A DNA stretch of 64,000 nt from Halomonas alkalisoli (lineage in GTDB: Bacteria > Pseudomonadota > Gammaproteobacteria > Pseudomonadales > Halomonadaceae): contig NZ_JAKCMI010000037.1 of NCBI RefSeq assembly GCF_021412585.1, positions 1-64,000 of the forward strand, given 5' to 3'. Each line of letters starts with the position of its first letter. The first letter of the stretch is position 1. Under the pieces are notes generated by a model. The model ran no database searches and was not told the origin of the DNA. It worked only from the letters and a program-made list of their open reading frames with translations. A program made the position numbers and the translations under genes. Of the stretch, positions 8,574 through 18,039 are shown in pieces.

Positions 8574-9700
8574 CAGAAGTCGTCTCGCAGGTCGCGGACG
8601 TCGCGCGTGGCGCGGGTGACCTGATACACCGCGGTCACGCTGGGCAGGATCTGAGTGATGACCCGGTTCCAGCGGCCCAGCGGGGTGGTGGTGACATAGA
8701 CCACGTCATTGGGTTCCAGCAGGAAGCGCGTGCCCAGCATCATCGCCGTGGCGTTGCGTGCATCGAGCTGGTACACCGTGGCCAGCTGGCCGCTTTCGGC
8801 CGGTGCCTCGCGTATCACGAAGATGCCGCTGGCGTCGGCGCTGCCTTCATTGAAGCCGCCGGCCCGGGTCAGGGCGTCGGTCAGCGAGAGGCGCGAGCGG
8901 CCCATGGGCAGGCTGCGAGTATCGCCCACCTCCCCCATCACGAATACGTGCTGCGCCAGGTTGTCTGGCACGTGCAGCACATCGCCACTGCGCAGTACGC
9001 GATTCTGCTGCAGCTCGCCCCGGTAGAGCATGTCGTACAGGGAGATACGGTACTCCTCCCCATCGCGATTCAGCGTCACCTCGTGCCAGCTGGCCTCATC
9101 GTTGAGGCCACCGGCCTGGCTGATGGCGTCGAGTATGGTCAGCGGTATGTTGGTAATCGCCTGGTGCCCCGGCTGGTTGACCTCGCCGGTGACCAGCACC
9201 TGCTGCGACTGGAAAGAGGCCAGCCGAACTTCCACCTGTGGCTCTGCGATATAGGTTGCCAGGCGGCGCGCGATAATGTCGCGCACCTCCCTCACCGTCA
9301 TGCCGACGACCTCGAGTTGGCCCACGTAGGGGTAGTAGAGGGTGCCGTCGCTGTGCACCACGTTGCCGGTTTCCGCCGCGCTGCGCTCGCCGCCGGCGGG
9401 AATGGTCAGTTGCGGGTGGTCGTAGACGATGATGCTGAGCACGTCACCCTTGCCGATGCGGTAGTCGTAGCCTTCCACCTCGGCCAGCAGGGAATCGCTG
9501 AGGCGGCGCATGTCGGCATTGCTCGGTGCCGGTTGCTGGGCCCGCACCAGGCCGGGCGTGATCGGGCGGATGTCCACCAGGTCATCCAGCGGGGCGCTTT
9601 CGGCCCGGGAGTCGATATGCCCGCCGGGGGCGTAGGCACAGCCGGCCAACAGGCCAGCGCAGGCCAGCAGGACAAACCGTGTGAGTCGGGTGTGATGCAT
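8573..9700 (-). CDS. wza: Outer-membrane polysaccharide export lipoprotein Wza
   Basis: A 375-residue protein forming the outer-membrane channel for capsule or exopolysaccharide. It has a signal peptide with lipobox LLAGC (Cys21). A poly-export domain follows (IGKGDVLSIIVYDHPQL... YPYVGQLEVVGMTVREV), then SLBB-type domains (VLVTGEVNQPG, VFVMGEVGD) and a C-terminal amphipathic stretch expected to cross the outer membrane. It is the first gene of the leftward operon wza-wzb-wzc-wzx-murA-murB-glycosyltransferase. Its promoter must lie in the AT-rich region before 10129 that it shares with the divergent yjbE-type operon. Confidence 0.95.
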   Translation of the reverse strand: MHHTRLTRFVLLACAGLLAGCAYAPGGHIDSRAESAPLDDLVDIRPITPGLVRAQQPAPSNADMRRLSDSLLAEVEGYDYRIGKGDVLSIIVYDHPQLTIPAGGERSAAETGNVVHSDGTLYYPYVGQLEVVGMTVREVRDIIARRLATYIAEPQVEVRLASFQSQQVLVTGEVNQPGHQAITNIPLTILDAISQAGGLNDEASWHEVTLNRDGEEYRISLYDMLYRGELQQNRVLRSGDVLHVPDNLAQHVFVMGEVGDTRSLPMGRSRLSLTDALTRAGGFNEGSADASGIFVIREAPAESGQLATVYQLDARNATAMMLGTRFLLEPNDVVYVTTTPLGRWNRVITQILPSVTAVYQVTRATRDVRDLRDDF

Positions 9701-10128
9701 TCAGCCAGCCCCTTGAGTTTCGTTCGGACACGCTACCGCCCCGGGGTGGTTGCAGGCGCATCCCCGAGGCCGGAAAAAAACAATCCCCCAGCCGGCAAGG
9801 CGTTGCTGGCGAGGGGACTCATGACGATGAATGATGACCGGTACGCGCCGTCGCCTTGCGGTGACAGGAATACTTAGGCGTAAAGAAACGTGGCGATACT
9901 ACACACCTAATTACACTTTAACTATGTCCCTCATCATTTTTTCTGCTTTTGGATGAATGGATTACAAGATATATAGCTTATTGCTTACGACTAAAGTCGT
10001 ATCTGTCAAAGAATACTATACATTAGCTGTCTTACGTCGGTAATATTCCGTGACTCAGTCTTTCGAATGATACAAAAGGTAACGCGTCGCCGGATGGCGA
10101 CACTTCTGTGCACAGGGAGTTTCAGAAA
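9701..10128. promoter_or_regulatory. Divergent intergenic control region of the two polysaccharide operons
   Basis: These 428 bases separate wza (minus) from the yjbE-like gene (plus). About 9890-10080 is strikingly AT-rich against GC-rich surroundings, as expected for paired promoters and regulator binding. A perfect 6-bp dyad TACGAC-TAAA-GTCGTA lies at 9986-10001. A stem of GTCGCC and GGCGAC at 10086-10101 would form a hairpin in the yjbE leader. I could not assign -10/-35 boxes with confidence. In relatives these operons answer to Rcs-type regulators, but I do not see a clear RcsAB box. Confidence 0.5.
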
Positions 10129-10452
10129 ATGATGATGTTCAAGGGTCTTGCGGTTGCGGCTATCGCCGGCATGCTACTTTCTCCGCTGGCGTCGGCTCAG
10201 CAAACGGGCGCTGCAGTCGGTTCTTCCACTTCGACCTCTGTGGCTGCCGCTCCGGCCGCGGCAGGTGGCGCTGCCGCCGGTGGTGCCGCCGCAGGCGGTG
10301 GCTTGGCGGGCATTGCAGCGGCAACCGGTCTTTCCGCCGCGGCGCTGACGGGTATCGCCATTGCCGGTGCAGTGGCCGTTGGCGCTGCCGTGGCTTCTTC
10401 CGGCTCCAGTAATGGTGGCTCTGGCACCACGGGAACCACCGGCACCTTCTGA
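10129..10452 (+). CDS. yjbE: YjbE/GfcA-like small secreted Gly/Ala/Thr-rich protein
   Basis: A 107-residue protein with a clear Sec signal peptide (residues ~1-22, ending SPLASA), then a low-complexity Ala/Gly/Ser/Thr segment. A hydrophobic helix (GIAIAGAVAVGAAVASS) and a Ser/Gly/Thr tail follow, the same layout as E. coli YjbE and GfcA. Among three consecutive ATGs the first (10129) is chosen, with AGGGAG about 10 bases upstream. The in-frame start at 10108 is poorer. It is the first gene of a yjbEFGH-type operon, with its stop overlapping the next ATG. Its precise role in polymer secretion is unknown even in E. coli. Confidence 0.75.
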   Translation: MMMFKGLAVAAIAGMLLSPLASAQQTGAAVGSSTSTSVAAAPAAAGGAAAGGAAAGGGLAGIAAATGLSAAALTGIAIAGAVAVGAAVASSGSSNGGSGTTGTTGTF

Positions 10453-11123
10453 TGGGGCTAGTGCAATATCGAAAGCCGTTGCAAGGCCGCCTTCGGGCGG
10501 TCTTGCTGCTGTGTGGCGCCGCCTTCGGCCTGACCGCCTGCGCCAGCGATGGCCTGACCCCGCTTGGTGCTTCCCTGCAAACGGTGCTGCCCCAGCAGGG
10601 CGACGTAGCCGCGCAGGCAGCCGAGGTTCCCTATGCCTCGCTGTCGCTGCGTATGGGCAATCTGCAGGGGTTGGCCGTGATGGGCGCCCAGGCCAATGAA
10701 CAGAGCTACTGGCCACTGACGGATGGCGCGATGCTCGCCCTGCATGCCGGGGGCCTGTACGCCACCAGCGGGCTGGAACAGGACCTGCTGGCGACCCATT
10801 ACCCCGAGTCGGCGCCGCCCTGGCAACTCGATACTCCGGCCCGCTTCCAGCTGGTACGCCATTGGCAGAATGCCGAGGGCCAGCTGGTGCGCGGCGTGGC
10901 CCAGGGCACGCTGGAGTGCGAAGAGGCCGAGATGACCGCGCTGCCGCTGGGGGAACGCCTGCTGCAGCCGTGTCAGCAGCACCTGCAGTGGGAACATGGC
11001 CCGAGCCAGCGCGCCAGGCTGTGGCGCGATCCCCACGACCGCACGCTGTGGGCCGTCGATGAACACCCCTGGCCCGGGGCGCCACGCGTTCGCTGGCAGG
11101 TGGCCCGGCACTGGTGGGAATGA
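10452..11123 (+). CDS. yjbF: YjbF/GfcB family outer-membrane lipoprotein
   Basis: A 223-residue protein with a signal peptide and lipobox LTAC (FGLTACASDG) near residue 30, followed by a beta-rich domain of the YjbF/GfcB type (YASLSLRMGNLQGLAVMG, RFQLVRHWQNAEGQL, WQVARHWW). It is coupled to yjbE by a TGATG overlap and to the next gene by ATGA. Members of this family are needed for group 4 capsule or exopolysaccharide secretion, with no known enzymatic activity. Position in the four-gene order supports the call. Confidence 0.85.
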   Translation: MGLVQYRKPLQGRLRAVLLLCGAAFGLTACASDGLTPLGASLQTVLPQQGDVAAQAAEVPYASLSLRMGNLQGLAVMGAQANEQSYWPLTDGAMLALHAGGLYATSGLEQDLLATHYPESAPPWQLDTPARFQLVRHWQNAEGQLVRGVAQGTLECEEAEMTALPLGERLLQPCQQHLQWEHGPSQRARLWRDPHDRTLWAVDEHPWPGAPRVRWQVARHWWE

Positions 11124-11929
11124 TGTCCGTGAAGATGACCGTGAAAGTGGGCGCCATGCGGCTTCGCCGCCCTGTTCTCGCCCTGATGCTGACGCTCTTG
11201 CTATGGCCCACGGGGGCCAGCGCACAGCGAGAAGCGCCGGTCGCCGCCGCCATGCCGGGCACCCTGCTCGAGGCGTGGCTGACGTGGCAGGCCGAGCAGC
11301 CCGAACCGCTCGACTGGGCCTATAGCTTCGCCCTGCGCTCAAGCGATGCCGCCACGCTGGATGCCCTTCACCGCGAACTGCTCGCCGAAATCACCACGCT
11401 GCGCGATACCCTCACGCTGGTGGGTCAACAGCGCCAGGCGGACCAGTTGCAGGCGTGGCACCAGGCGCTTCAGCCGTTGGCCACCGCAGCGGCGCGTTCA
11501 CCGGAGCGGCTCGACCTGCCCTGGCTCGCCGCTTCGCTGCGGCGAAACCTGCCCACCCAGCGGCTGGTGCACCTGGGCACCTGCGAGGCCCCCGACTGGG
11601 TCGAGCTGTGGAGTACCTCCGGGGTTACCCGGCTGGCGTGGCAGCCCGGCATGACCACGGCGGATGCCATCGCCCAGCTGCCTGCGGGCAGCCGAAACGA
11701 GCTGGACCAGGCCGCCCTGCTTTCGCCCCTGGGGGACACCACCACGCTGGGCGTGGCTCGCTGGAATCGCGAATCGCTGCCGCTGCCCCCCGGCGCTCGG
11801 CTGGTCCTGCTGCTACCCCGCCACGGCCTGGGCGGCAGTCTGGAAGGCAGCCTGGTCAACCAGCTGCTGGTGCGTTTTCTTGCCACCCGCCTACCCGGTG
11901 ACGCTTGTACTCTATGGCCTACCCGATGA
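11120..11929 (+). CDS. yjbG: YjbG/GfcC family capsule biosynthesis protein
   Basis: A periplasmic protein of about 269 residues with a signal peptide (core VLALMLTLLLWPTGASAQ). The body contains the region AWLTWQAEQPEPLDWAYSFALRS and a C-terminal ubiquitin-like fold seen in GfcC. ATG 11120 overlaps the yjbF stop as ATGA. GTG 11114, ATG 11123 and a later ATG before MRLRRPVL are alternatives, the last giving the most standard signal peptide. It ends in an ATGA overlap with yjbH, so all four genes are translationally linked. Confidence 0.8.
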   Translation: MMSVKMTVKVGAMRLRRPVLALMLTLLLWPTGASAQREAPVAAAMPGTLLEAWLTWQAEQPEPLDWAYSFALRSSDAATLDALHRELLAEITTLRDTLTLVGQQRQADQLQAWHQALQPLATAAARSPERLDLPWLAASLRRNLPTQRLVHLGTCEAPDWVELWSTSGVTRLAWQPGMTTADAIAQLPAGSRNELDQAALLSPLGDTTTLGVARWNRESLPLPPGARLVLLLPRHGLGGSLEGSLVNQLLVRFLATRLPGDACTLWPTR

Positions 11930-14037
11930 TGTCTTGCGCCGGCCGGCAACTGACTAGCCGCCGCTTCCGCCTGCACCTGCTTGCCGTCGGCCTTGTTCCC
12001 GTACTGCTGCTGGGCAGCCCCTCGGCGATGGCGCTGGGCAGCGGCCAGAGCGATTTCGGCGGGGTCGGCCTGATGCAGACCCCCACGGCGCGCATGGCGC
12101 CGCTGGGCCATTTTTCCGCCAGCTTCAGCCGTACCGCGCCCTACCGGCGCTATGGGGTGTTCATTCAGCCCACGCAGTGGCTGGAGACAGGCTTTCGCTA
12201 CGTCGAAATCGAGGACAGGCTCTTCGGCGAGCGTATCGCCGGCGAGCGCAACTATCTCGACAAGGGGCTGGATGCCAAGTTTCGCCTGATGCAGGAAGGC
12301 CCCTACCTGCCCGAGCTGGCACTGGGCCTGCGCGATGCCGGCGGCACCACCCTGTTCGGCGCAGAGTACCTGGTGGCCAGCAAGCGCTTCGGCGATGTGG
12401 ATCTCTCCCTGGGCCTCGGTTGGGGCTACCTGGGTGCCAGTGGCGACGCCGGCTCCCCGCTGGGCTGGCTCGACAGCCGCTTCGATGAGCGTCCCGACGA
12501 TTTCGGCGAAGGCGGCGGCCAGTTCGAGATCTCTCAGCTGTTTCGCGGCCCGGCGGCCCTGTTCGGTGGCCTGGAGTACCAGACCCCGTGGCAGCCGCTG
12601 GTGCTTCAGTTGGAGTATGAAGGCAACGATTACAGTGACGAGCCGGCCGGGGCGCCGATCCGGCAAGAGTCGCGCATCAACCTAGGCTCGCGGCTGCAGC
12701 TCGGCGAGAACCTCTCCCTGCATGCCGGCTGGCAGCGTGGCGATGCCTTCATGGCCGGGGTCTCGGTTTCCACCAATCTGGCGGGGCTCTCCCAGGTCAA
12801 GCAGGACCCGCGACCCATGCCGCTGGATGCCCCGGCGCAGGGCGACTGGCACGCCGTGGCCAACACAATGGAAGCCAATGCCGGCATACGGGTCGCCGAC
12901 ATCGAGCGCCGTGGCGACACCATCAGGGTAACGGCCGAGCCGCTGCGCTACCGCAACCTGGCCACCAGCGAGGGCCGCGCCGGGCGGATCCTGCACGCCG
13001 AGCTGCCGCCGGAAGTGAGCCAGTTCCGCTATCGCTGGCAGTCCCAGGGGTTGGAGCTGCGCGAAAGCGTGCACCCGCGGGACACCTTCGTGGCCGGAGT
13101 GGCCTCGACGGATGCGACAAGCGAACACCTGCAGGGCGTGTACGTGCATGCCCAACTGGACACCGCCGCGGGCGAGACCCTCTATCGCGGTGCGCCGCGG
13201 CGCTTCGACTACCATCTCGGCCCGGCCCTGGAGCAGAACTTCGGCGGCCCGGATGGCTACCTCTTTCGACTCTCGGCCTTTGCCGATATGGACTGGCACA
13301 CGGATGCCAACGGCTGGCTGTCACTGCGGGGTGACGCCACCCTCGCCGACAACCTCGACAAGTATGAGTACATCGCCGGGTCCGAGCTGCCGCGGGTGAG
13401 AACCTATATCGGCGACTACCTCTCAAGCACCGATGTGGGCATTACCCAGCTGCAGTACAGCCGCACAGCCCAGTTGGCTCCCGACTGGTTCCTGCTGGGC
13501 TACGGTGGGCTGCTGGAAATGATGTACGCCGGGGTGGGTGGCGAAGTGCTCTACCACCCCTTCAACAGCCGCTGGGCACTGGGCCTGGATGTGAACCGCG
13601 TGCGCCAGCGCGAGTTCGACCAGCGTTTCGAGCTACGCGATTACCAGGCCTGGACCGGCCACCTCACCGCCTATGTCGACACCGGCTTCGAAGACCTGCT
13701 GGCCAAGGTCAGCGTGGGCCGCTACCTGGCCGGGGATCACGGGGTCACCTTCGACGTCTCACGGGAGTTCGACAACGGCGTACGCATGGGCGGCTGGGCG
13801 ACCTTCACCGACGCCGGCAACGACTTCGGCGAAGGCAGCTTCGACAAGGCGCTGTATCTCTCGATCCCCCTCGATGCCTTCTTCGTGCGCTCGAGCCGCG
13901 AACGGACCGACATCGCGTGGCAACCGCTCACCCGTGATGGTGGCGCACGCCTGAACCGCCGCTACTCGCTGTTTGACCTGACCAAGGAGCGCAACCTGGG
14001 GAATTACTGGCAGCAGTTCGATGGGGTGTGGGAGTGA
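11926..14037 (+). CDS. yjbH: YjbH/GfcD family outer-membrane beta-barrel protein
   Basis: A 703-residue protein with a signal peptide ending near PSAMA. It is followed by the YjbH signature (SDFGGVGLMQTPTARMAPLGHFSASFSRT) and many alternating beta strands typical of a large outer-membrane barrel, finishing near FDGVWE. The ATG at 11926 overlaps the GfcC stop. The TTG at 11905 only extends into the previous gene. YjbH proteins are thought to form the outer-membrane conduit of the YjbEFGH secretion system. The gene ends 3 bases from the convergent membrane protein gene. Confidence 0.9.
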   Translation: MMSCAGRQLTSRRFRLHLLAVGLVPVLLLGSPSAMALGSGQSDFGGVGLMQTPTARMAPLGHFSASFSRTAPYRRYGVFIQPTQWLETGFRYVEIEDRLFGERIAGERNYLDKGLDAKFRLMQEGPYLPELALGLRDAGGTTLFGAEYLVASKRFGDVDLSLGLGWGYLGASGDAGSPLGWLDSRFDERPDDFGEGGGQFEISQLFRGPAALFGGLEYQTPWQPLVLQLEYEGNDYSDEPAGAPIRQESRINLGSRLQLGENLSLHAGWQRGDAFMAGVSVSTNLAGLSQVKQDPRPMPLDAPAQGDWHAVANTMEANAGIRVADIERRGDTIRVTAEPLRYRNLATSEGRAGRILHAELPPEVSQFRYRWQSQGLELRESVHPRDTFVAGVASTDATSEHLQGVYVHAQLDTAAGETLYRGAPRRFDYHLGPALEQNFGGPDGYLFRLSAFADMDWHTDANGWLSLRGDATLADNLDKYEYIAGSELPRVRTYIGDYLSSTDVGITQLQYSRTAQLAPDWFLLGYGGLLEMMYAGVGGEVLYHPFNSRWALGLDVNRVRQREFDQRFELRDYQAWTGHLTAYVDTGFEDLLAKVSVGRYLAGDHGVTFDVSREFDNGVRMGGWATFTDAGNDFGEGSFDKALYLSIPLDAFFVRSSRERTDIAWQPLTRDGGARLNRRYSLFDLTKERNLGNYWQQFDGVWE

Positions 14038-14040
14038 GGC

Positions 14041-15375
14041 TCAATGTTGCTTTTCGCACCTTCGCAGCACCACCCAGCACACCACGCAAAGCCCCAGGTA
14101 CCCGCTCAGGCCGCGTACGTCGCGCAGCATCGACTGGGTCAGCCCGAAGTCGATGAAAGCCACCGGCACCATGATGCCCGCAGCGGCGAGCAACCGGATG
14201 CCAGGGTCTACCCGGGGGTGGTGAAAACGGCGCCAGAACAGGCCCAGTGGTACAGCATAAAGGGCTAGCAACAACGCAAGCCCCACCAGGCCGCGGCGGG
14301 CCGCGGTATCGATCATGTCGCTATGCAGCTGGTCATGTCGGCTGATGCCCCGGTGGAGGCCGGCCTCGGCAACCAGCACATCGCGCTGCGCCTGAACCTG
14401 GCCTTCTCCCCAACCAAGCAGTGGCTTCTCAAGAAACATCATGCCGCCGGCCCGCCACATTTCGAGGCGCAGCCCGACCGAAGTGCCCCGCGACTCCCCC
14501 GTCCAGTACTGCTCCAGGTTGCTGTAGGCGAGCGCTACCCGGTCCTTCACTCCACTCTGCGGTGCCATCGCCACCGCCAACAGCAGCAGCACGAGCGCGG
14601 CTGACGCCAGGCGCAGGGGGCGAGCCGGCAGCACATCGCGCGCCGCACGATACGCCAACAGCAGCAGCAGCGGCGCGGCCAACCAGCCGCCGCGGGTGCC
14701 GGATAGCAGCGACCCCAGCATGCCGGCCATGGCCGCCAGCAAGGTCAGCGCAAGAATGGCGGGACGCCGAACGGTGCCGGTACGCAAGCACCATACCGCG
14801 CCGAGCAGCGAGAGCCCGCCCAGCAGCAGGGAGAGGTTGCCGAAGGGAATGGCGTTCATACCATTGCTGGCACGCGACTTGCCCAGCACCAACCGTTCGA
14901 AGATTGCGATACCTCCTGCCCCCAGGGCACCACAGGAGACAGCCAGCCACAGGAGACGCGGCCCCGGCGAGAAAACCCTGAGCGCCAGCAGAAGTGCCGC
15001 AGCAAGCACCGGCCACAGGGGCAACAGAATGCCCTGGTTGCCCTCTCCGATGGGCCATTGGCCGCTGCGCCACACGTCGAGGCACCACAGCCCGCCATAG
15101 CCGAGTAGTGCAAGCAGCATGACGATATCGTCACGGTCGATAGCGCCAGCACCCCGAAAACGCAACGCGAAGAGTAGTGCTGCGGGAAGCAGCGTGACGG
15201 CGGCCAGTAGTGGAAAGAGCGCATAGGCCCAGGGCACCACCAAGAGCAGCGCGATGAAGGCGAATACGCTGACCCCGGCCAGCCTGACCATCCATGCCTG
15301 AAAGCAAGCCTGCTCTTCCGGGGCATGAGCGCGGGTCGATAACGCTTGCTGCTGATGCTGCATGCTTGTGGTCAT
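14041..15375 (-). CDS. O-antigen ligase / polysaccharide polymerase family membrane protein
   Basis: A 444-residue polytopic membrane protein with about 11-12 hydrophobic helices and the O-antigen ligase core. The cues are SGTRGGWLAAPLLLLLAY, then a large soluble loop with LLGWGEGQ and GISRHDQLHSDMIDTAARRGLVGL, carrying the Arg and His residues typical of WaaL and Wzy_C proteins. It could be the Wzy polymerase of the exopolysaccharide locus or a ligase. Sequence does not separate the two, but location beside wza/wzx and yjbH favours a polymerase role. It is transcribed towards yjbH with only 3 bases between stops. An ATG four codons downstream is an alternative start. Confidence 0.78.
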   Translation of the reverse strand: MTTSMQHQQQALSTRAHAPEEQACFQAWMVRLAGVSVFAFIALLLVVPWAYALFPLLAAVTLLPAALLFALRFRGAGAIDRDDIVMLLALLGYGGLWCLDVWRSGQWPIGEGNQGILLPLWPVLAAALLLALRVFSPGPRLLWLAVSCGALGAGGIAIFERLVLGKSRASNGMNAIPFGNLSLLLGGLSLLGAVWCLRTGTVRRPAILALTLLAAMAGMLGSLLSGTRGGWLAAPLLLLLAYRAARDVLPARPLRLASAALVLLLLAVAMAPQSGVKDRVALAYSNLEQYWTGESRGTSVGLRLEMWRAGGMMFLEKPLLGWGEGQVQAQRDVLVAEAGLHRGISRHDQLHSDMIDTAARRGLVGLALLLALYAVPLGLFWRRFHHPRVDPGIRLLAAAGIMVPVAFIDFGLTQSMLRDVRGLSGYLGLCVVCWVVLRRCEKQH

Positions 15376-15740
15376 TCGTTTCGGGGCCCATGGCGCGACA
15401 AAGGAGTGTATTGTCGCTTCGCAGCGCTGCCCCTGCCAGTGTCAATTTTCTAGCACGATAAGCACCAACACTGTTGCCGGTATTCGCGACAACAACCAAC
15501 CTTTCAGCCTCCGCCGAGGCGCCTGACGGCGCCAGTCGCGATGCAGACTCGGAGCACCGAACCGAGCGCTCCAACAGCTGCTTTCTCCACCAACGTTGCC
15601 ACGCCGCTGTCGGAGTAGCTTCAGCTCACGACTGGAGGCCGCAGGCCTCCCGGCGGTGTTGCCGACACCAACGATCACCGCCAACGCGCAGGCCTCCATC
15701 AGGCGCCTGCTGAGTCTTATGCGTAATCAGGATCTTTTTA
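15376..15740. repeat. Gene-free stretch carrying a composite copy of dispersed repeat family A
   Basis: About 365 bases between the ligase-like gene and the chemoreceptor. Positions ~15500-15570 (segment Y) recur near 50285-50362, and ~15571-15731 (segment X) recur almost exactly at 46934-47095. Hairpins are visible at 15518-15533 (GGCGCC-TGAC-GGCGCC) and 15634-15650 (GGAGGCC-GCA-GGCCTCC). No coding potential is convincing. The element may also act as the terminator region of the chemoreceptor gene, which runs into it. Confidence 0.75.
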
Positions 15741-17696
15741 CTAGCTCCGAGTGCCCGCTTGACGTTGGTCCTCATCAATCTTGAAACGCTGCACCAGCCT
15801 GGCCAATTCGCGTGCCTGGTCGTTCAGGGAGTGGCTGGCAGCGGTCCCTTCTTGAACCAGCACCGCGTTCTGCTGGGTCACCTCGTCGAGCTGGCTCACC
15901 GCCATGTTGATCTGCTCGATGCCCGACGACTGCTCGGTGGCCGCCGTGGCAATCTCGCTGATAAAACTCGATACCCGCTTCACGCCTTCGGCAATGGTGG
16001 ATAGCTGCTGGCTAGCGGAATTCACCAGGCGCTCGCCCTCGTCCACGCTGGCCACGCTGGAATCGACCAGCTCACGGATCTTGTTGGCCTCGGCCGAGCA
16101 GCGGCCGGCCAGCTGACGCACCTCGGTGGCCACCACGGCGAAACCGCGGCCGTGCTCGCCTGCCCGGGCCGCCTCTACCGAGGCATTCAGCGCCAGCAGA
16201 TTGGTCTGGAAGGCGATGCCATCGATGGCCTCGACGATGCTTTCCACGCGCCGGTTGGCCTGCTTGATGCTGCCCATGGACTCGGCCGCCTGCAGACCCA
16301 CTCCACTCGCATTGCGGGTCTGGTCATCCAGCTCGGTGGTCAACTCGCGGGCCTGGGTAGCCGATTCCGCCGTCTGCCGGACGGTGGCGGTCATCTCTTC
16401 GAGGCTGGATGCGGTCTCGACCAGCGAGGAGGACTGCTGCTCGGTACGGCTGGCCAGGTCCTCGTTGCCCTGGGCGATCTCGCTGCTGGCCACGCTGACC
16501 GACTCGGCCGTCTGCCTGATATCGCCCATCATCGCCTGCAGGTTCTGTTGCATCTCGTGCATGTGGGCTAGCAGGCTGGTGGTATCGCCGCGCTTCACCG
16601 GCACCCGCATGGTCAGATCGCCCTGTACCACCCTTCTGACCACTTCCGCCGCCCGCTGCGGGTCGCCGCCCAGCGTCTTCAGCACCGAGCGCACCATGCC
16701 AAGGCTCACCAGCACGGCAATCGAGGTGATGAGCGCTGTGATGCCCACTAGTATCCAGAACAGGCGTGTTACCCCTGCCAGCGCCTCCGCCTCTGGGACC
16801 TCCACCACGAGGCCCCAGTCGAGCATGGGCAGATAGGTATAGCTGCCGATCACCGGGGTTCCGGCGGCATCCGCATAGCGCCCCACGCCGCTTTCGCCGG
16901 TGCCGATGGCTACTGCCGCCTGGGTGGCAAGCTCACGGCTCTCCCCCGCCAACGCCGCCACCGGTGTGACCGGCATGCCGTCGCCCCCCAGCAGGTAGGT
17001 GTCAGAGCTGCCGTCCAGGGACATCTCGGCCATCCGCTCGAACAATACATCGAGACGAACCGCCGCACGCACCACCCCCACGACATCGTCGTTGTCGGCG
17101 AAGACCGGTGCCACCACGTTGCTCACCTGATTGCCCGTAGCGCGCGACACCAGCGGCTGGGAGAAGATCGGCTGCCCCTGAATCGCCTCGCGGAACCAGG
17201 CGCGGTCGGCCACGTTGAAGGCACGCGCATCGTCGCTCGACAACACCGCCGCTCCTCCGTCATAGCTCACGCCAGCCACGCCGATGCCATCCTGGCCAAC
17301 GAAGAACAGCGTATCGTAGTAGCCGCTCTGCTCGGCCAGACGCGTCAGCAGGTGCTGAATCGGCTCTATCTCCACCTGGCGCACCGGGTCGAGACCCGCC
17401 ACGTAGCCGACCTCGTCCTGGCGCGCCCCCAGCCACTGGGTAAAGGACCCGGCCATCATCTCGCCAGTGCCCTGCAGCTGGTCCACCGTCGCCTGCGTGA
17501 AGGACTGGCGATACTGGGCATAGACAAGCCCCGCCACCAGCATCACCGAGATCAGTACCAGCGAGACGATCATCAGCGTCAAGCGGCTGCTGAAGCCCAG
17601 CCGTGAGCGTTGCTGCTGTGGCGAATCGACAGCTTGTGAAGCCGGACGCTCAGCCTCGGCATCGTCGGGTAAACGGGCCAGCGTAATGGAATTCAT
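15741..17696 (-). CDS. Methyl-accepting chemotaxis protein (dCache-HAMP-MCP signal)
   Basis: A 651-residue transmembrane chemoreceptor. A first helix ([22 protein letters not shown]) is followed by a dCache-type periplasmic sensor (residues ~60-300), a second helix ([21 protein letters not shown]) and HAMP. The cytoplasmic signalling domain has the hairpin tip [20 protein letters not shown] and flanking methylation helices. ATG 17696 is chosen because AGGAGAG lies 6 bases upstream. The longer frame starting at 17768 lacks this. The ligand is unknown. A sigma-28-like -10 box with a weak -35 lies upstream (17798-17824), fitting a late flagellar/chemotaxis gene. Confidence 0.93.
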   Translation of the reverse strand: MNSITLARLPDDAEAERPASQAVDSPQQQRSRLGFSSRLTLMIVSLVLISVMLVAGLVYAQYRQSFTQATVDQLQGTGEMMAGSFTQWLGARQDEVGYVAGLDPVRQVEIEPIQHLLTRLAEQSGYYDTLFFVGQDGIGVAGVSYDGGAAVLSSDDARAFNVADRAWFREAIQGQPIFSQPLVSRATGNQVSNVVAPVFADNDDVVGVVRAAVRLDVLFERMAEMSLDGSSDTYLLGGDGMPVTPVAALAGESRELATQAAVAIGTGESGVGRYADAAGTPVIGSYTYLPMLDWGLVVEVPEAEALAGVTRLFWILVGITALITSIAVLVSLGMVRSVLKTLGGDPQRAAEVVRRVVQGDLTMRVPVKRGDTTSLLAHMHEMQQNLQAMMGDIRQTAESVSVASSEIAQGNEDLASRTEQQSSSLVETASSLEEMTATVRQTAESATQARELTTELDDQTRNASGVGLQAAESMGSIKQANRRVESIVEAIDGIAFQTNLLALNASVEAARAGEHGRGFAVVATEVRQLAGRCSAEANKIRELVDSSVASVDEGERLVNSASQQLSTIAEGVKRVSSFISEIATAATEQSSGIEQINMAVSQLDEVTQQNAVLVQEGTAASHSLNDQARELARLVQRFKIDEDQRQAGTRS

Positions 17697-17797
17697 CGTT
17701 GCTCTCCTGCCATCAGCCACTCTGGCGCACCAGGCCAGCGGTGAGGGCATGGTTATCGTTGTTGTCAACGCAAGCAGATGTTGCCTGCCTCCCCCCG

Positions 17798-17824
17798 TTA
17801 TCGGCCTGGGCAGGTGAAGATTGA
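17798..17824 (-). promoter_or_regulatory. Sigma-28-like promoter of the chemoreceptor gene (weak -35)
   Basis: On the minus strand the -10 element is GCCGATAA, a perfect FliA match, 11 bases downstream of TCAATCTT, which matches the TAAAGTTT consensus at 5 of 8 positions. It points at the chemoreceptor start about 100 bases away. Chemoreceptors are commonly FliA-dependent. Confidence 0.5.
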
Positions 17825-17842
17825 GAGCAAGGGAGTAAGAAA

Positions 17843-17858
17843 TTTGACAAATGTCAAA
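17843..17858. promoter_or_regulatory. Perfect dyad upstream of the chemoreceptor
   Basis: TTTGAC-AAAT-GTCAAA is a perfect inverted repeat in an AT-rich stretch just upstream of the sigma-28-like -35 box. It could be an operator for a dimeric regulator; which one is unknown. Confidence 0.3.
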
Positions 17859-17980
17859 CTTCTTTATCAGATGTTTCGGATGTAAGAAGGACAGGGCAAA
17901 GAAAACACGTGTGCAGCTTTATGCGCTATCCGAAAACTGGCTACCTTCGGCCATAAGGCATCGAGTCATTCTGAAGTTTA

Positions 17981-18013
17981 CTGAGGCCCTGCCTAGATTA
18001 ATGCGGGCCTCAG
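17981..18013 (-). terminator. Hairpin downstream of the DUF726 gene
   Basis: CTGAGGCCC at 17981-17989 pairs perfectly with GGGCCTCAG at 18005-18013 across a 15-base loop, 27 bases after the DUF726 stop. There is no strong T-tract on the minus strand, so termination is likely but not certain. Confidence 0.45.
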
Positions 18014-18039
18014 TTTGAGGTGTATTCAGCCAGTATATT

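Larger units (their letters stand above)
17697..18039. other. Gene-free stretch upstream of the chemoreceptor
   Basis: These 343 bases hold a sigma-28-like promoter (17798-17824), a dyad TTTGAC-AAAT-GTCAAA (17843-17858), a fragment of repeat family B (17923-17960) and a hairpin likely to terminate the DUF726 gene (17981-18013). No ORF in it looks real. Confidence 0.6.
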
